Positions 16,030-24,489 of a stretch of 64,000 nucleotides of DNA are shown piece by piece (within the stretch, counting starts at the first letter, position 1; each line of letters begins with the position of its first letter). Source of the DNA: Prado023 sp964418695 (GTDB lineage: Bacteria > Actinomycetota > Actinomycetes > S36-B12 > CAIYMF01). A program made the translations under genes and the position numbers. A model generated the notes under the pieces. The model was not told the origin of the DNA, ran no database searches, and saw only the letters and a program-made list of their open reading frames with translations. The stretch lies in contig CAYQMN010000013.1 in NCBI GenBank assembly GCA_964418695.1, positions 1 to 64,000 of the forward strand, read 5' to 3'.

Positions 16030-16992
16030 TCAGGTGGTCAGCACGACCTTGCCGAAGACCTCGCCGGAGCGCAGCAGGCTCAGCGCCTCGTCGGCCGCGG
16101 TCAGCGGGAGCTCGCGGTCGATCACCGGACGCAGCCCGGTGGCCACGCACATCGAGACCAGCGAGGCCAGCTCGTCGCGGGTGCCCATCGTGGAGCCGAC
16201 CACCGAGATCTGGCGGAAGAAGACCCGCGAGAGGTCCGCGGGCGGCATCGATCCGGAGGTCGCCCCGGAGATGACCACCGACCCGCCGGGCTTGACCGCG
16301 CGCAGCGAGTGCCCCCAGGTCGCCGCCCCGACCGTCTCCATCACCGCGTCCACCTGCGCGGGCAGCCGCTGCCCGGAGGCGAACGCGCGGTGCGCGCCCA
16401 GATCGACCGCCCGGGCGCCGCGGGCCTCGTCGCGCGAGGTCACCCACACCTCCAGACCGGCCTGCCGGGCCAGCATCACCAGCGCTGTGGCCACCCCGCC
16501 GCCCGCACCCTGCACGAGGACGCGCTGGCCGGGCCGCAGCCCGGATCGGGTGAAGAGCATCCGGTAGGCGGTCAGCCACGCGGTGGGCAGGCAGGCGGCC
16601 TGCGCCCAGGTCAGCTCGGCGGGCTTGGGGATGAGGTTGCGCCGGGGGACCGCGACCCGCTGCGCGAACGTGCCCTGGTGCTTCTCGGAGAGCAGCGTGC
16701 GGCGCGGGTCCATCGTCTCGTCGGGGAAGTCCGGGTCGGCGAGCACGCCGTGCACGATCACCTCGTTGCCCTCGGGGTCCACCCCGGCGGCGTCGCAGCC
16801 CAGGATCATCGGCAGCCGGTCCGCGGACAGACCGACCCCCTGCAGGGACCACAGGTCGTGGTGGTTGACCGAGGTGGCCCGGACCTGGACGACCACCCAG
16901 CCGGGCGGCGTGTCGGGCTCGGGATGCTCGCCGAGCCGCAGGCCGCGGAGGGGATCGTCACGGTCGAGCTGCACGGCGCTGGCGGCGAACAT
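16030..16992 (-). CDS. Zinc-binding alcohol dehydrogenase / quinone oxidoreductase-like
   Basis: 320 residues of the MDR superfamily: GroES-like N-terminal half (VRATSVNHHDLWSLQGVGLS, LGCDAAG) and a Rossmann domain with VLVQGAGGGVATALVMLARQ (NADP-binding). It lacks the Cys-rich structural zinc loop. It should reduce a ketone or quinone with NADPH; the substrate is unknown. CAGGAT lies 7 bases before the ATG at 16992. It is divergent from kgd. Confidence 0.85.
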   Translation of the reverse strand: MFAASAVQLDRDDPLRGLRLGEHPEPDTPPGWVVVQVRATSVNHHDLWSLQGVGLSADRLPMILGCDAAGVDPEGNEVIVHGVLADPDFPDETMDPRRTLLSEKHQGTFAQRVAVPRRNLIPKPAELTWAQAACLPTAWLTAYRMLFTRSGLRPGQRVLVQGAGGGVATALVMLARQAGLEVWVTSRDEARGARAVDLGAHRAFASGQRLPAQVDAVMETVGAATWGHSLRAVKPGGSVVISGATSGSMPPADLSRVFFRQISVVGSTMGTRDELASLVSMCVATGLRPVIDRELPLTAADEALSLLRSGEVFGKVVLTT

Positions 16993-17245
16993 GGGCCCGA
17001 TCCTGTCATCAGGGCCAGTTCCGCCGACCATCGGCGGCGAACGCTGCCGACCATCCGGGGCGAACGCCGCCGACGGCGGCGGCGGGGTCGTGGGCGGGGG
17101 CGTCGCGATGGCCGTCTGATCGACCCGAGCGGGTAGCCTTGGGAGGCCGTCGTGCGGTGTCCCTCGGGCCGCCGATGGGCCGGTCGATGGGCCGGTGATG
17201 ACGCGGGGTTGACGCGGTGCGCAGACGCGGAGAGGTGGCCGGACC

Positions 17246-20200
17246 GTGGCCAAGGACGCTGGGGCTCGAATGGTGGAGTTCGGGACCAACGAATGGCTCG
17301 TCGACGAGATCTACCAGCAGTACCTGAAGGACCCGCAGAGCGTGGATCGCGCATGGTGGGACTTCTTCGCCGACTACCGCCACGACGATCTCGATCCGGC
17401 GACCCCGCAGGGTGCGGTGACCGCTCCCGCGCCGACCGCCGGGCGATCCGGGAACGGCAACGGGTCGGCTCCGCCGGCGACCGCGCCCAGCGCGCGCGCG
17501 AAGGCCCCCTCTGCGCCCGCCCCCGGCATCGCGGCCTCGGCCGCTCCCGCCGCGACCGCTCCCGCCGCGACCGCCCCCGCAGCGCCCGCGAAGGCGCCGA
17601 CCGCGCCCGGCCCGGCCGACTCCGGCACGTCGACGCCCGCGGCCCGGACAGCGCCGCCCGCCCAGCCCACGGGCACCCCGGCCAGCGCTCCCACCACCCC
17701 CGCCGCGACCACCACCCCCGCCCTCTCGGGCGAGGTGACCCAGGTGCTGCGCGGGGCGGCCGCCCGCACGGTGACCAACATGGAGGCCAGCCTGAGCGTG
17801 CCGACGGCCACGTCGGTCCGCGCGGTCCCGGCCAAGCTGATGATCGACAACCGGCTGATGATCAACGGCCACCTGGCCCGAGGCCGGGGCGGCAAGGTGT
17901 CGTTCACCCACATCATCGGGTTCGCGATGGTCCGGGCGCTGGCCGGCATGCCCGAGATGAACGTGGGGTTCGCCGAGGTCAACGGCAAGCCCGCGATCGT
18001 CCAGCACGACCAGGTCAACCTCGGCCTGGCCATCGACATCGTCCGGCCCGACGGCTCCCGGCAGCTGCTCGTGCCCAGCATCAAGAGCGCCCAGGCGATG
18101 GACTTCGCCACCTTCTGGGCCGGCTACGAGGAGCTGGTGCGCAAGGCTCGCAACGGTTCCCTGCAGGTCAGCGACTTCGCCGGCACCACGGTCAGCCTGA
18201 CCAACCCGGGCACGATCGGCACGATGCACTCGGTGCCCCGGCTGATGTCCGGTCAGGGCGTGATCCTCGGTGTCGGGGCGCTGGACTACCCGGCCGAGTG
18301 GCAGGGCGCGGCCGAGTCGACCCTGACCCGGCAGGGCGTGAGCAAGATCCTCACCCTGACCTCCACCTACGACCACCGGATCATCCAGGGCGCCCAGTCC
18401 GGGGAGTTCCTGCGCCGGATGCACCAGCTGCTGCTCGGTGGCGACCGGTTCTACGAAGACATCTTCACCGCCCTGCGCATCCCCTACGAGCCGGTGCAGT
18501 GGGCGGTCGACCTGGCCACCACCCACGACGCGGACCTGAACAAGACCGCGCGGGTGCAGGAGCTGATCCACGCCTACCGGGTGCGTGGGCACCTGATGGC
18601 TGACATCGACCCGCTGGCCTACAAGCAGCGCCGGCACCCCGACCTCGACGTGGCCCAGCACGGCCTGACCCTGTGGGACCTGGACCGCGAGTTCGCGGTC
18701 GCCGGGTTCGGCGGGGCCCAGTTCATGACCCTGCGCAACGTCATGCAGACGTTGCGCGACGCCTACTGCCGGACCATCGGCATCGAGTACATGCACATGC
18801 AGGACCCCGGCCAGCGCCGCTGGATCCAGGAGCGGATCGAGCGGGGCCCGGAGAAGGCCGAGCGCTCCGAGCAGCTGCGCATCCTGCGCACGCTCAACGC
18901 GTCGGAGGCGTTCGAGACGTTCCTGCAGACCAAGTACGTGGGGCAGAAGCGGTTCTCCCTGGAGGGCGGCGAGTCGGTGATCCCGCTGCTGGACGCCGTG
19001 CTCGCGCGGGCCGCCGCCGACGGCCTGGAGGAGGTCTGCATCGGGATGCCGCACCGTGGCCGGCTCAACGTGCTGGCCAACATCGCCGGGAAGTCCTACT
19101 CGCGGATCTTCAACGAGTTCGAGGGCAACTACGGCGTGGAGAGCGTGCAGGGCTCCGGTGACGTGAAGTACCACCTGGGCACCAACGGCGTGTTCACCGC
19201 GGCCTCGGGCGATCAGGTGAAGGTGTATCTGGCGGCCAACCCCAGCCACCTGGAGGCGGTCAATCCGGTGCTCGAGGGCATCGTGCGGGCCAAGCAGGAC
19301 CGGATCGCCGTGACCGACCCGCAGCGCAAGTTCGCGGTGCTGCCGCTGCTCATGCACGGCGACGCGGCGTTCGCCGGGCAGGGCGTGGTGGCCGAGACCC
19401 TCAACCTCTCCCAGCTCCAGGGCTACCGCACCGGCGGCACCGTCCACGTCATCGTGAACAACCAGGTGGGCTTCACCACCTCGCCGAAGTACAGCCGCTC
19501 GACGGTGTACTGCACCGACGTCGCGCGGATGGTCCAGGCGCCGATCTTCCACGTCAACGGCGACGACCCCGAGGCGGTCGTGCGGGTGGCCCGGATGGCC
19601 TACGAGTTCCGGCAGAAGTTCGCCAAGGACGTCGTCATCGACATGATCTGCTACCGGCGCCGCGGCCACAACGAGGCCGACGACCCGTCGCTGACCCAGC
19701 CGACGATGTACGCGGTGATCGACGCCAAGCGCTCGGTCCGCAAGCTCTACACCGAGGGCCTGATCGGGCGCGGGGACATCAGCGTCGAGGAGGCCGAGGA
19801 GGCGCTGCGCGACTTCCAGGAGCGCCTCGAGCGGGTGTTCCAGGAGACTCGGGCAGCCGGCGACGAGGACTTCGGCTCGGCCTCCCGCGAGGTGATCGCG
19901 ACCGGCCGCAAGGAGCTGATCCCGCAGACCCCGGCGATGGACGTGGACACCGCGATCTCCCCGGAGGTGGTCGAGCTGGTGGTCCGCAGCCAGGTCCAGC
20001 TGCCCGAGGGCTTCACCGTTCACCCGCGGCTGGCTCCGCAGCTGCGCCGGCGCGCCGACATGGTCGCCCACGACACCATCGACTGGGGGATGGGCGAGGC
20101 GCTGGCGATGGGCTCGCTGATCCACGAGGGCCGCTGGGTGCGGCTGGCCGGCCAGGACTCGCGGCGCGGCACGTTCGGCCACCGGCACGCGGTCATCGTC

Positions 20201-21106
20201 GACGCCCGCACGGGCTGGCAGTACAAGCCGCTCAAGCGGTGCTACGCCAACGGCGGCAAGCTGTTCGTGTATGACACGCTGCTCAGCGAGTTCGCCGCGA
20301 TGGGCTTCGAGTACGGCTACTCGGTGGCCCGGCCGGACGCGCTGGTGATGTGGGAGGCGCAGTTCGGCGACTTCACCAACGGCGCGCAGACGATCGTCGA
20401 CGAGTTCCTCTCCTCGGCCGAGCAGAAGTGGGCGCAGCGCTCGTCGTTGGTGCTGCTGCTGCCGCACGGGTACGAGGGCCAGGGACCGGACCACTCGTCG
20501 GCGCGCATCGAGCGGTTCATGACGCTGTGCGCCCAGGACAACATGACGGTCGCCCAGCCGAGCACCCCCGCGTCGTACTTCCACCTGCTGCGCTGGCAGG
20601 TGCTCTCGCCGCTGACCCGCCCGATGGTGGTCTTCACCCCCAAGTCGCTGCTGCGGGCCAAGGCGGCCACGTCGCTGACCCGGGACTTCACCGAGGGCCA
20701 CTTCCGCGCGGTGCTCGACGACCGGGCCGTCACCGGCGGGCACCTGTCGCCCGGCGGGGTCCGTCGGGTGCTGCTCTGCTCGGGGCGGATCGCCTACGAC
20801 CTCATGGCCGAGCGCGACAAGCGCGGTCGCCCCGATGTTGCCGTGGTCCGGATGGAGCGGCTCTACCCGCTGCCGCGGGTCACGCTCACCGAGGTCCTGG
20901 ACCGCTACGGCGACGCCGAGGTGGTGTGGGTGCAGGACGAGCCGGAGAACATGGGTCCCTGGCCGTTCATGAACCAGCACCTGCCGGCGCAGATCGCGCG
21001 CCCGATCCGCCCGGTCTCGCGGGCCGCCAGCTCCTCGCCGTCGGTCGGCTCGCTGCACCGGCACGAGCAGGAGCACGCGGTCCTCATGGACGCCGCGTTC
21101 GCGTAG
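17246..21106 (+). CDS. kgd: Multifunctional 2-oxoglutarate decarboxylase/dehydrogenase (KGD)
   Basis: 1286 residues, the actinobacterial E2-E1 fusion. The N-terminus (FGTNEWLVDEIYQQY) matches the short SucA-type anchor. A roughly 110-residue Ala/Pro/Thr-rich linker follows. The acyltransferase-like domain ends with TYDHRIIQGAQSGEFLRRMH (His near residue 375). The TPP-dependent E1 part contains MPHRGRLNVLANIAGKSY and CYRRRGHNEADDP. It acts in the TCA cycle, converting 2-oxoglutarate to succinic semialdehyde or, within the complex, to succinyl-CoA. The GTG at 17246 follows GGAGAGG. The linker is longer than I recall for the mycobacterial enzyme. Confidence 0.95.
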   Translation: MAKDAGARMVEFGTNEWLVDEIYQQYLKDPQSVDRAWWDFFADYRHDDLDPATPQGAVTAPAPTAGRSGNGNGSAPPATAPSARAKAPSAPAPGIAASAAPAATAPAATAPAAPAKAPTAPGPADSGTSTPAARTAPPAQPTGTPASAPTTPAATTTPALSGEVTQVLRGAAARTVTNMEASLSVPTATSVRAVPAKLMIDNRLMINGHLARGRGGKVSFTHIIGFAMVRALAGMPEMNVGFAEVNGKPAIVQHDQVNLGLAIDIVRPDGSRQLLVPSIKSAQAMDFATFWAGYEELVRKARNGSLQVSDFAGTTVSLTNPGTIGTMHSVPRLMSGQGVILGVGALDYPAEWQGAAESTLTRQGVSKILTLTSTYDHRIIQGAQSGEFLRRMHQLLLGGDRFYEDIFTALRIPYEPVQWAVDLATTHDADLNKTARVQELIHAYRVRGHLMADIDPLAYKQRRHPDLDVAQHGLTLWDLDREFAVAGFGGAQFMTLRNVMQTLRDAYCRTIGIEYMHMQDPGQRRWIQERIERGPEKAERSEQLRILRTLNASEAFETFLQTKYVGQKRFSLEGGESVIPLLDAVLARAAADGLEEVCIGMPHRGRLNVLANIAGKSYSRIFNEFEGNYGVESVQGSGDVKYHLGTNGVFTAASGDQVKVYLAANPSHLEAVNPVLEGIVRAKQDRIAVTDPQRKFAVLPLLMHGDAAFAGQGVVAETLNLSQLQGYRTGGTVHVIVNNQVGFTTSPKYSRSTVYCTDVARMVQAPIFHVNGDDPEAVVRVARMAYEFRQKFAKDVVIDMICYRRRGHNEADDPSLTQPTMYAVIDAKRSVRKLYTEGLIGRGDISVEEAEEALRDFQERLERVFQETRAAGDEDFGSASREVIATGRKELIPQTPAMDVDTAISPEVVELVVRSQVQLPEGFTVHPRLAPQLRRRADMVAHDTIDWGMGEALAMGSLIHEGRWVRLAGQDSRRGTFGHRHAVIVDARTGWQYKPLKRCYANGGKLFVYDTLLSEFAAMGFEYGYSVARPDALVMWEAQFGDFTNGAQTIVDEFLSSAEQKWAQRSSLVLLLPHGYEGQGPDHSSARIERFMTLCAQDNMTVAQPSTPASYFHLLRWQVLSPLTRPMVVFTPKSLLRAKAATSLTRDFTEGHFRAVLDDRAVTGGHLSPGGVRRVLLCSGRIAYDLMAERDKRGRPDVAVVRMERLYPLPRVTLTEVLDRYGDAEVVWVQDEPENMGPWPFMNQHLPAQIARPIRPVSRAASSSPSVGSLHRHEQEHAVLMDAAFA

Positions 21107-21114
21107 GGGGTCAG

Positions 21115-21291
21115 GTGTACGACACGGATCGCGGCATCGAGGAGCTGGCCGCGCGGCGCGGGGACGAGCAGGTCTCGCTGCAGTGGCTGGCCGCCCAGCT
21201 GGTCACGTTCGTCGACCTGCACCCGCAGTTCGAGAACGCGGTCGACCGGCTGGCCAGCTGGCTGGCCCGCGACGACGAGGACGAGGAGTAG
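21115..21291 (+). CDS. DUF6104 family protein
   Basis: 58 residues beginning YDTDRGIEELAARRGDEQVS and ending in an acidic DDEDEE tail, the pattern of the small DUF6104 proteins found next to kgd in streptomycetes. The GTG at 21115 lies 8 bases after the kgd stop and is preceded by AGGGGGT, so the two are probably one transcript. Function unknown. Confidence 0.8.
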   Translation: MYDTDRGIEELAARRGDEQVSLQWLAAQLVTFVDLHPQFENAVDRLASWLARDDEDEE

Positions 21292-21316
21292 CGCGCCACC
21301 CCTGTCCGCGATCGCC

Positions 21317-21523
21317 TCAGGACCCGGTGGACGCCCTGGCCTGCGCGCCCGCCGATGCGGCGTACTCGCGGCGGCGCCGGGCCAGCTCGGCGCGCAGGTC
21401 CACGTCGTCCATCACGATCGCCACGGTCGGGCAGTCCTGGGGGCCGTTGTGCGCCTCCGGATGGCACAGCGTGCACGGCTGGCCCGGCCTCAGCGGGCAC
21501 AGGGCATCGGGCAGACGTCTCAT
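21317..21523 (-). CDS. DUF6767 family small Cys-containing protein
   Basis: 68 residues from the ATG at 21523: MRRLPDALCPLRPGQPCTLC, then NGPQDCPTVAIVMDDVDLR. The four Cys (CPxRPGxPCTLC plus a later DC) look like a metal-binding knuckle and fit the small actinobacterial DUF6767 proteins. It converges with the DUF6104 gene. Function unknown. Confidence 0.7.
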   Translation of the reverse strand: MRRLPDALCPLRPGQPCTLCHPEAHNGPQDCPTVAIVMDDVDLRAELARRRREYAASAGAQARASTGS

Positions 21524-21576
21524 CGGGGCCTTCGGATCGAGGGGTTCACCCCCATCATGCCCGAGGACGCGGGCCC

Positions 21577-23685
21577 TCAAACCCCGGGCGACGTGAGCTG
21601 CGGAGCGCTCGTCCGCGGGGCGGTGATCCGGCGCGGCCACCAGAACCGGTCGCCGAGGATCAGCGCGAGCGCGGGCACCAGCATCGTCCGCACCACGAGC
21701 GTGTCGAGCAGGACGCCCAGGCAGACCACCACGCCGAGCTGCGCCAGCACGACCAGGGGGAGCACGCCGAGGACGGCGAACACCGAGGCCAGCAGGATTC
21801 CGGCGCTGGTGATGACCCCACCCGTGGCGCCCAGCGCGCGCAGCATGCCCTCGCGGGAGCCGTGCTCAGGTGCCTCCTCGCGGGCGCGGGTGACCAGGAA
21901 GATGTTGTAGTCCACGCCCAGGGCGACCAGGAACAGGAACGCCATCAGCGGCACGCCCTCGTCGAGCGCGGAGAAGCCCAGGACGTGGGTGAAGATCCAC
22001 CACGAGGCACCCAGGCTCGCGAAGTACGTGCCCACCACGGTCAGCACCAGCAGCACCGGGGCGACGACCGCGCGCAGCAGGGCGACCAGCGCGATCATCA
22101 CCACGACCAGGATCAGCGGGATGATCAGCTCGCGATCGCGCGCGGAGGCCTCGGTCGCATCCATCGTCTGGGCCTGGGGGCCGCCCACGTAGGTGCTCTC
22201 GAAGCCGGCCAGTGCGGCGCGCATGTCATCGATGGTCTGCGTGGCCTCGGCCGAGCCCTCGGCGGAGTCGAGCGTGACCTGCAGCTGAGTGACCTCCTCG
22301 CCGGACGCGCCCGGGGTCACGCTGGCCACGCCCTCGACCTCCTCGATCGCGGCGGTGACCTCGTCGACGTCGTCCATGGTCGTGACGGTGGTGGGGTTGG
22401 CGGTGCCCGCCGGGTAGGACTGCGCGATCCGCTCGGCGGCGGCGATCGCCTCGGGCTTGACCAGGAACTGGTCGGCCGTGTCCAAGCCCAGCCGGATGGT
22501 GAGGTTGCCCAGCGCGAGGATGCCCAGGAGCGCCACCACCACGCCGCCCACGACGACCGGGCGGCGGGCAACTCCGTCGCCGATCCGCCGCCAGACCGAG
22601 CGGGTCTGCGCCGCGGTGGAGTCGCCGACCTGGGGCACCTTCGGCCAGAAGATGCCGCGCGGGAAGAGCACGAGCAGCGAGGGCAGACAGACCAGCGCGA
22701 ACGAGGCGGCCACGACGATGCCGATCGCGCACGCCAGGCCCAGGCCGCGGGTGGTCGGCACCAGCGAGAGCAGCAGCGTGAGCAGCCCGACGACCACCGT
22801 GGTGGCGCTGGCCAGCACCGGCTCCGCGGTGCGGGGCAGGGCGACGCGCATGGCCGCGCGTCGGTCGTCGGTGAGGCGCAGCTCGTCGCGGTAGCGCGAG
22901 ATCAGCAGCAGTGCGTAGTTCGTTCCCGCGCCGAAGACCAGCACGGACAGGATGCCGACGGTCGACTCGTCCCAGGCGACGTCGAGCGCGGCCAGCACGC
23001 GGGTCGCGAGCACGGCGGCGGCCTGGTCGGCGATGCCGATGACGAGCAACGGCAGGATCCAGAGCACTGGACTTCGGTAGGTGATGATGAGCAGCACCGC
23101 CACCACCAGCGCCGTCACGGCCAGCAGCCGCACGTTCGCGCCCTCGAAGACCGCGGCCAGGTCGGCCTCCACACCGGCCGGCCCGGTCACCTGGGCGGTC
23201 ACGCCCTCGGGGGTGTCCTGCGCCAGCTGCGCGCGCAGCTCGGCGACCTCGTCGGCCACCTCGGTGGCGCTGGTGGCCGGAAGGGGGAGGATCGCCAGCG
23301 CCGCCGTGCCGTCCTGCGAGGGCAGGACGCGCGAGGCCTGCTGGCCGAGCGATCCGACCACGCCCTGGATCTCGTCCCGCTGGTCGTCGGTGAGGGTGCC
23401 CTGGTCGGCGCTGAAGACGATGACGGCGATCTTGCTGTCGGTCTCCGGCAGCTGCTCGGCCAGCTCGACGGCCCGGGTGGAGTCCAAGCCGCTGGGCAGT
23501 GAGTCGACGGGCAGCCGGTCGCGCTCGCCTTGGCCCATTCCGATGAGCGCCACACCGAGGAGGAGCGGCAGCAGGGCGAACAGCCAGGCCGTCCGCCGCC
23601 CGGTGGCCGCGCGCAGCCATCCGTTCGTGGTCGATGCGGCGCGATCGGTGGTCGCCACGCTCGTTCCGGGGTCGCCGACTCCCAT
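21577..23685 (-). CDS. MMPL/RND-family membrane transporter
   Basis: 702 residues with about 12 membrane helices in two halves, each with a large extracytoplasmic loop, as in MmpL and actinorhodin-export-type transporters. Typical motifs include VGILSVLVFGAGTNYALLLI, RYRDELR and VALGVDYNIFLVTRAREEA. It probably exports a lipid or drug using proton motive force. The ATG at 23685 has GAAGGAG 6 bases upstream; an in-frame ATG at 23715 would add ten residues but has no ribosome site. A divergent MarR gene probably controls it. Confidence 0.9.
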   Translation of the reverse strand: MGVGDPGTSVATTDRAASTTNGWLRAATGRRTAWLFALLPLLLGVALIGMGQGERDRLPVDSLPSGLDSTRAVELAEQLPETDSKIAVIVFSADQGTLTDDQRDEIQGVVGSLGQQASRVLPSQDGTAALAILPLPATSATEVADEVAELRAQLAQDTPEGVTAQVTGPAGVEADLAAVFEGANVRLLAVTALVVAVLLIITYRSPVLWILPLLVIGIADQAAAVLATRVLAALDVAWDESTVGILSVLVFGAGTNYALLLISRYRDELRLTDDRRAAMRVALPRTAEPVLASATTVVVGLLTLLLSLVPTTRGLGLACAIGIVVAASFALVCLPSLLVLFPRGIFWPKVPQVGDSTAAQTRSVWRRIGDGVARRPVVVGGVVVALLGILALGNLTIRLGLDTADQFLVKPEAIAAAERIAQSYPAGTANPTTVTTMDDVDEVTAAIEEVEGVASVTPGASGEEVTQLQVTLDSAEGSAEATQTIDDMRAALAGFESTYVGGPQAQTMDATEASARDRELIIPLILVVVMIALVALLRAVVAPVLLVLTVVGTYFASLGASWWIFTHVLGFSALDEGVPLMAFLFLVALGVDYNIFLVTRAREEAPEHGSREGMLRALGATGGVITSAGILLASVFAVLGVLPLVVLAQLGVVVCLGVLLDTLVVRTMLVPALALILGDRFWWPRRITAPRTSAPQLTSPGV

Positions 23686-23711
23686 GCGGGCTCCTTCGGA
23701 CGTAGGATCAT

Positions 23712-23733
23712 CCAATTGCTGAGTTGCTAAGTA
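23712..23733. promoter_or_regulatory. Candidate MarR operator between MMPL and marR
   Basis: An AT-rich patch in an otherwise GC-rich region contains the 8-bp direct repeat TTGCTGAG TTGCTAAG immediately before the marR start and just upstream of the MMPL start. AT-rich repeated half-sites are typical of MarR binding sites. The position would let one dimer control both divergent promoters. Confidence 0.4.
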
Positions 23734-23743
23734 GGTGAACTAT

Positions 23744-24280
23744 ATGCCGAGTTCGGACCGACGGCCGACCGGGGCGGCGTGGCCGCAGACTGAGTCCCTG
23801 CTGCTGCTGCGCCAGGTCATGGGGTTGGCCGGCGAGGTGCGCAGCTCGATCGCCGCGCGGGCCGACCTGACCCCGACGGAGCTGCACGCCCTCGAGCACC
23901 TGACGAACGCGCGGATGGGTCCCGGCGAGCTGGCCCGGCGGCTCGACGTCTCGACCGCGGCATCGACCGGCATCGTCGACCGGCTGGAGGCCAAGGGGCA
24001 CGTCGCGCGACGGGCGCATCCGGGGGACCGGCGTCGCACGGACGTGGTCGTCACCGAGTCGGCGCGCGCCGAGGTGATGGGCCACCTCGGGCCGATGTTC
24101 CGCGTGATCGCGCAGGCCGATGCCGAGCTGACCGAGGACGAGCGAGCGGTCGTGGTGTGCTACCTACGCGCCGCGGTCGCAGCCGCCCACGCGGTCACCG
24201 GGGCCGACGCCCCGGCCGACGCTGCGAACGCCGAGCAGTCCGGACCGGAAGCTGCCACGGCGTCGGCTGATCCGGCCTGA
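23744..24280 (+). CDS. MarR-family transcriptional regulator
   Basis: 178 residues with a winged helix-turn-helix: LTPTELHALEHLTNARMGPG, LARRLDVSTAASTGIVDRLE and a wing with ARRAHPGDRRRTDVVVTESA. The C-terminal tail is Ala-rich. The ATG at 23744 was chosen; an in-frame GTG at 23735 would add three residues. It probably represses the divergent MMPL exporter and itself through the repeat before its start. Confidence 0.9.
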   Translation: MPSSDRRPTGAAWPQTESLLLLRQVMGLAGEVRSSIAARADLTPTELHALEHLTNARMGPGELARRLDVSTAASTGIVDRLEAKGHVARRAHPGDRRRTDVVVTESARAEVMGHLGPMFRVIAQADAELTEDERAVVVCYLRAAVAAAHAVTGADAPADAANAEQSGPEAATASADPA

Positions 24281-24489
24281 CCCGCGCAGCTGAGCCCTTG
24301 GGCCCGTGCCGACCCGGCCCCTGGTCGGTGGAGTCCGTCGAGACCTCACCCCAGGCCGCCCAGATCCCCGCCAGAACGCCGGAGGGAGCCGCGGCTGCGG
24401 CCCCCTCCGTCTCGTGGGCGCCGCTGGCTGCGACGATGAGACCGCGTCGCCCATCGCGCCACGGTCGTGCGAGCCGGCCGGGCGGTGGG

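Noticed and set aside
17009..21076. A 1355-codon open frame on the minus strand across kgd
   Set aside because: It mirrors the kgd coding sequence, is made of His/Arg/Leu/Val/Gly-rich low-complexity sequence with no motif, and arises from GC-rich third positions.
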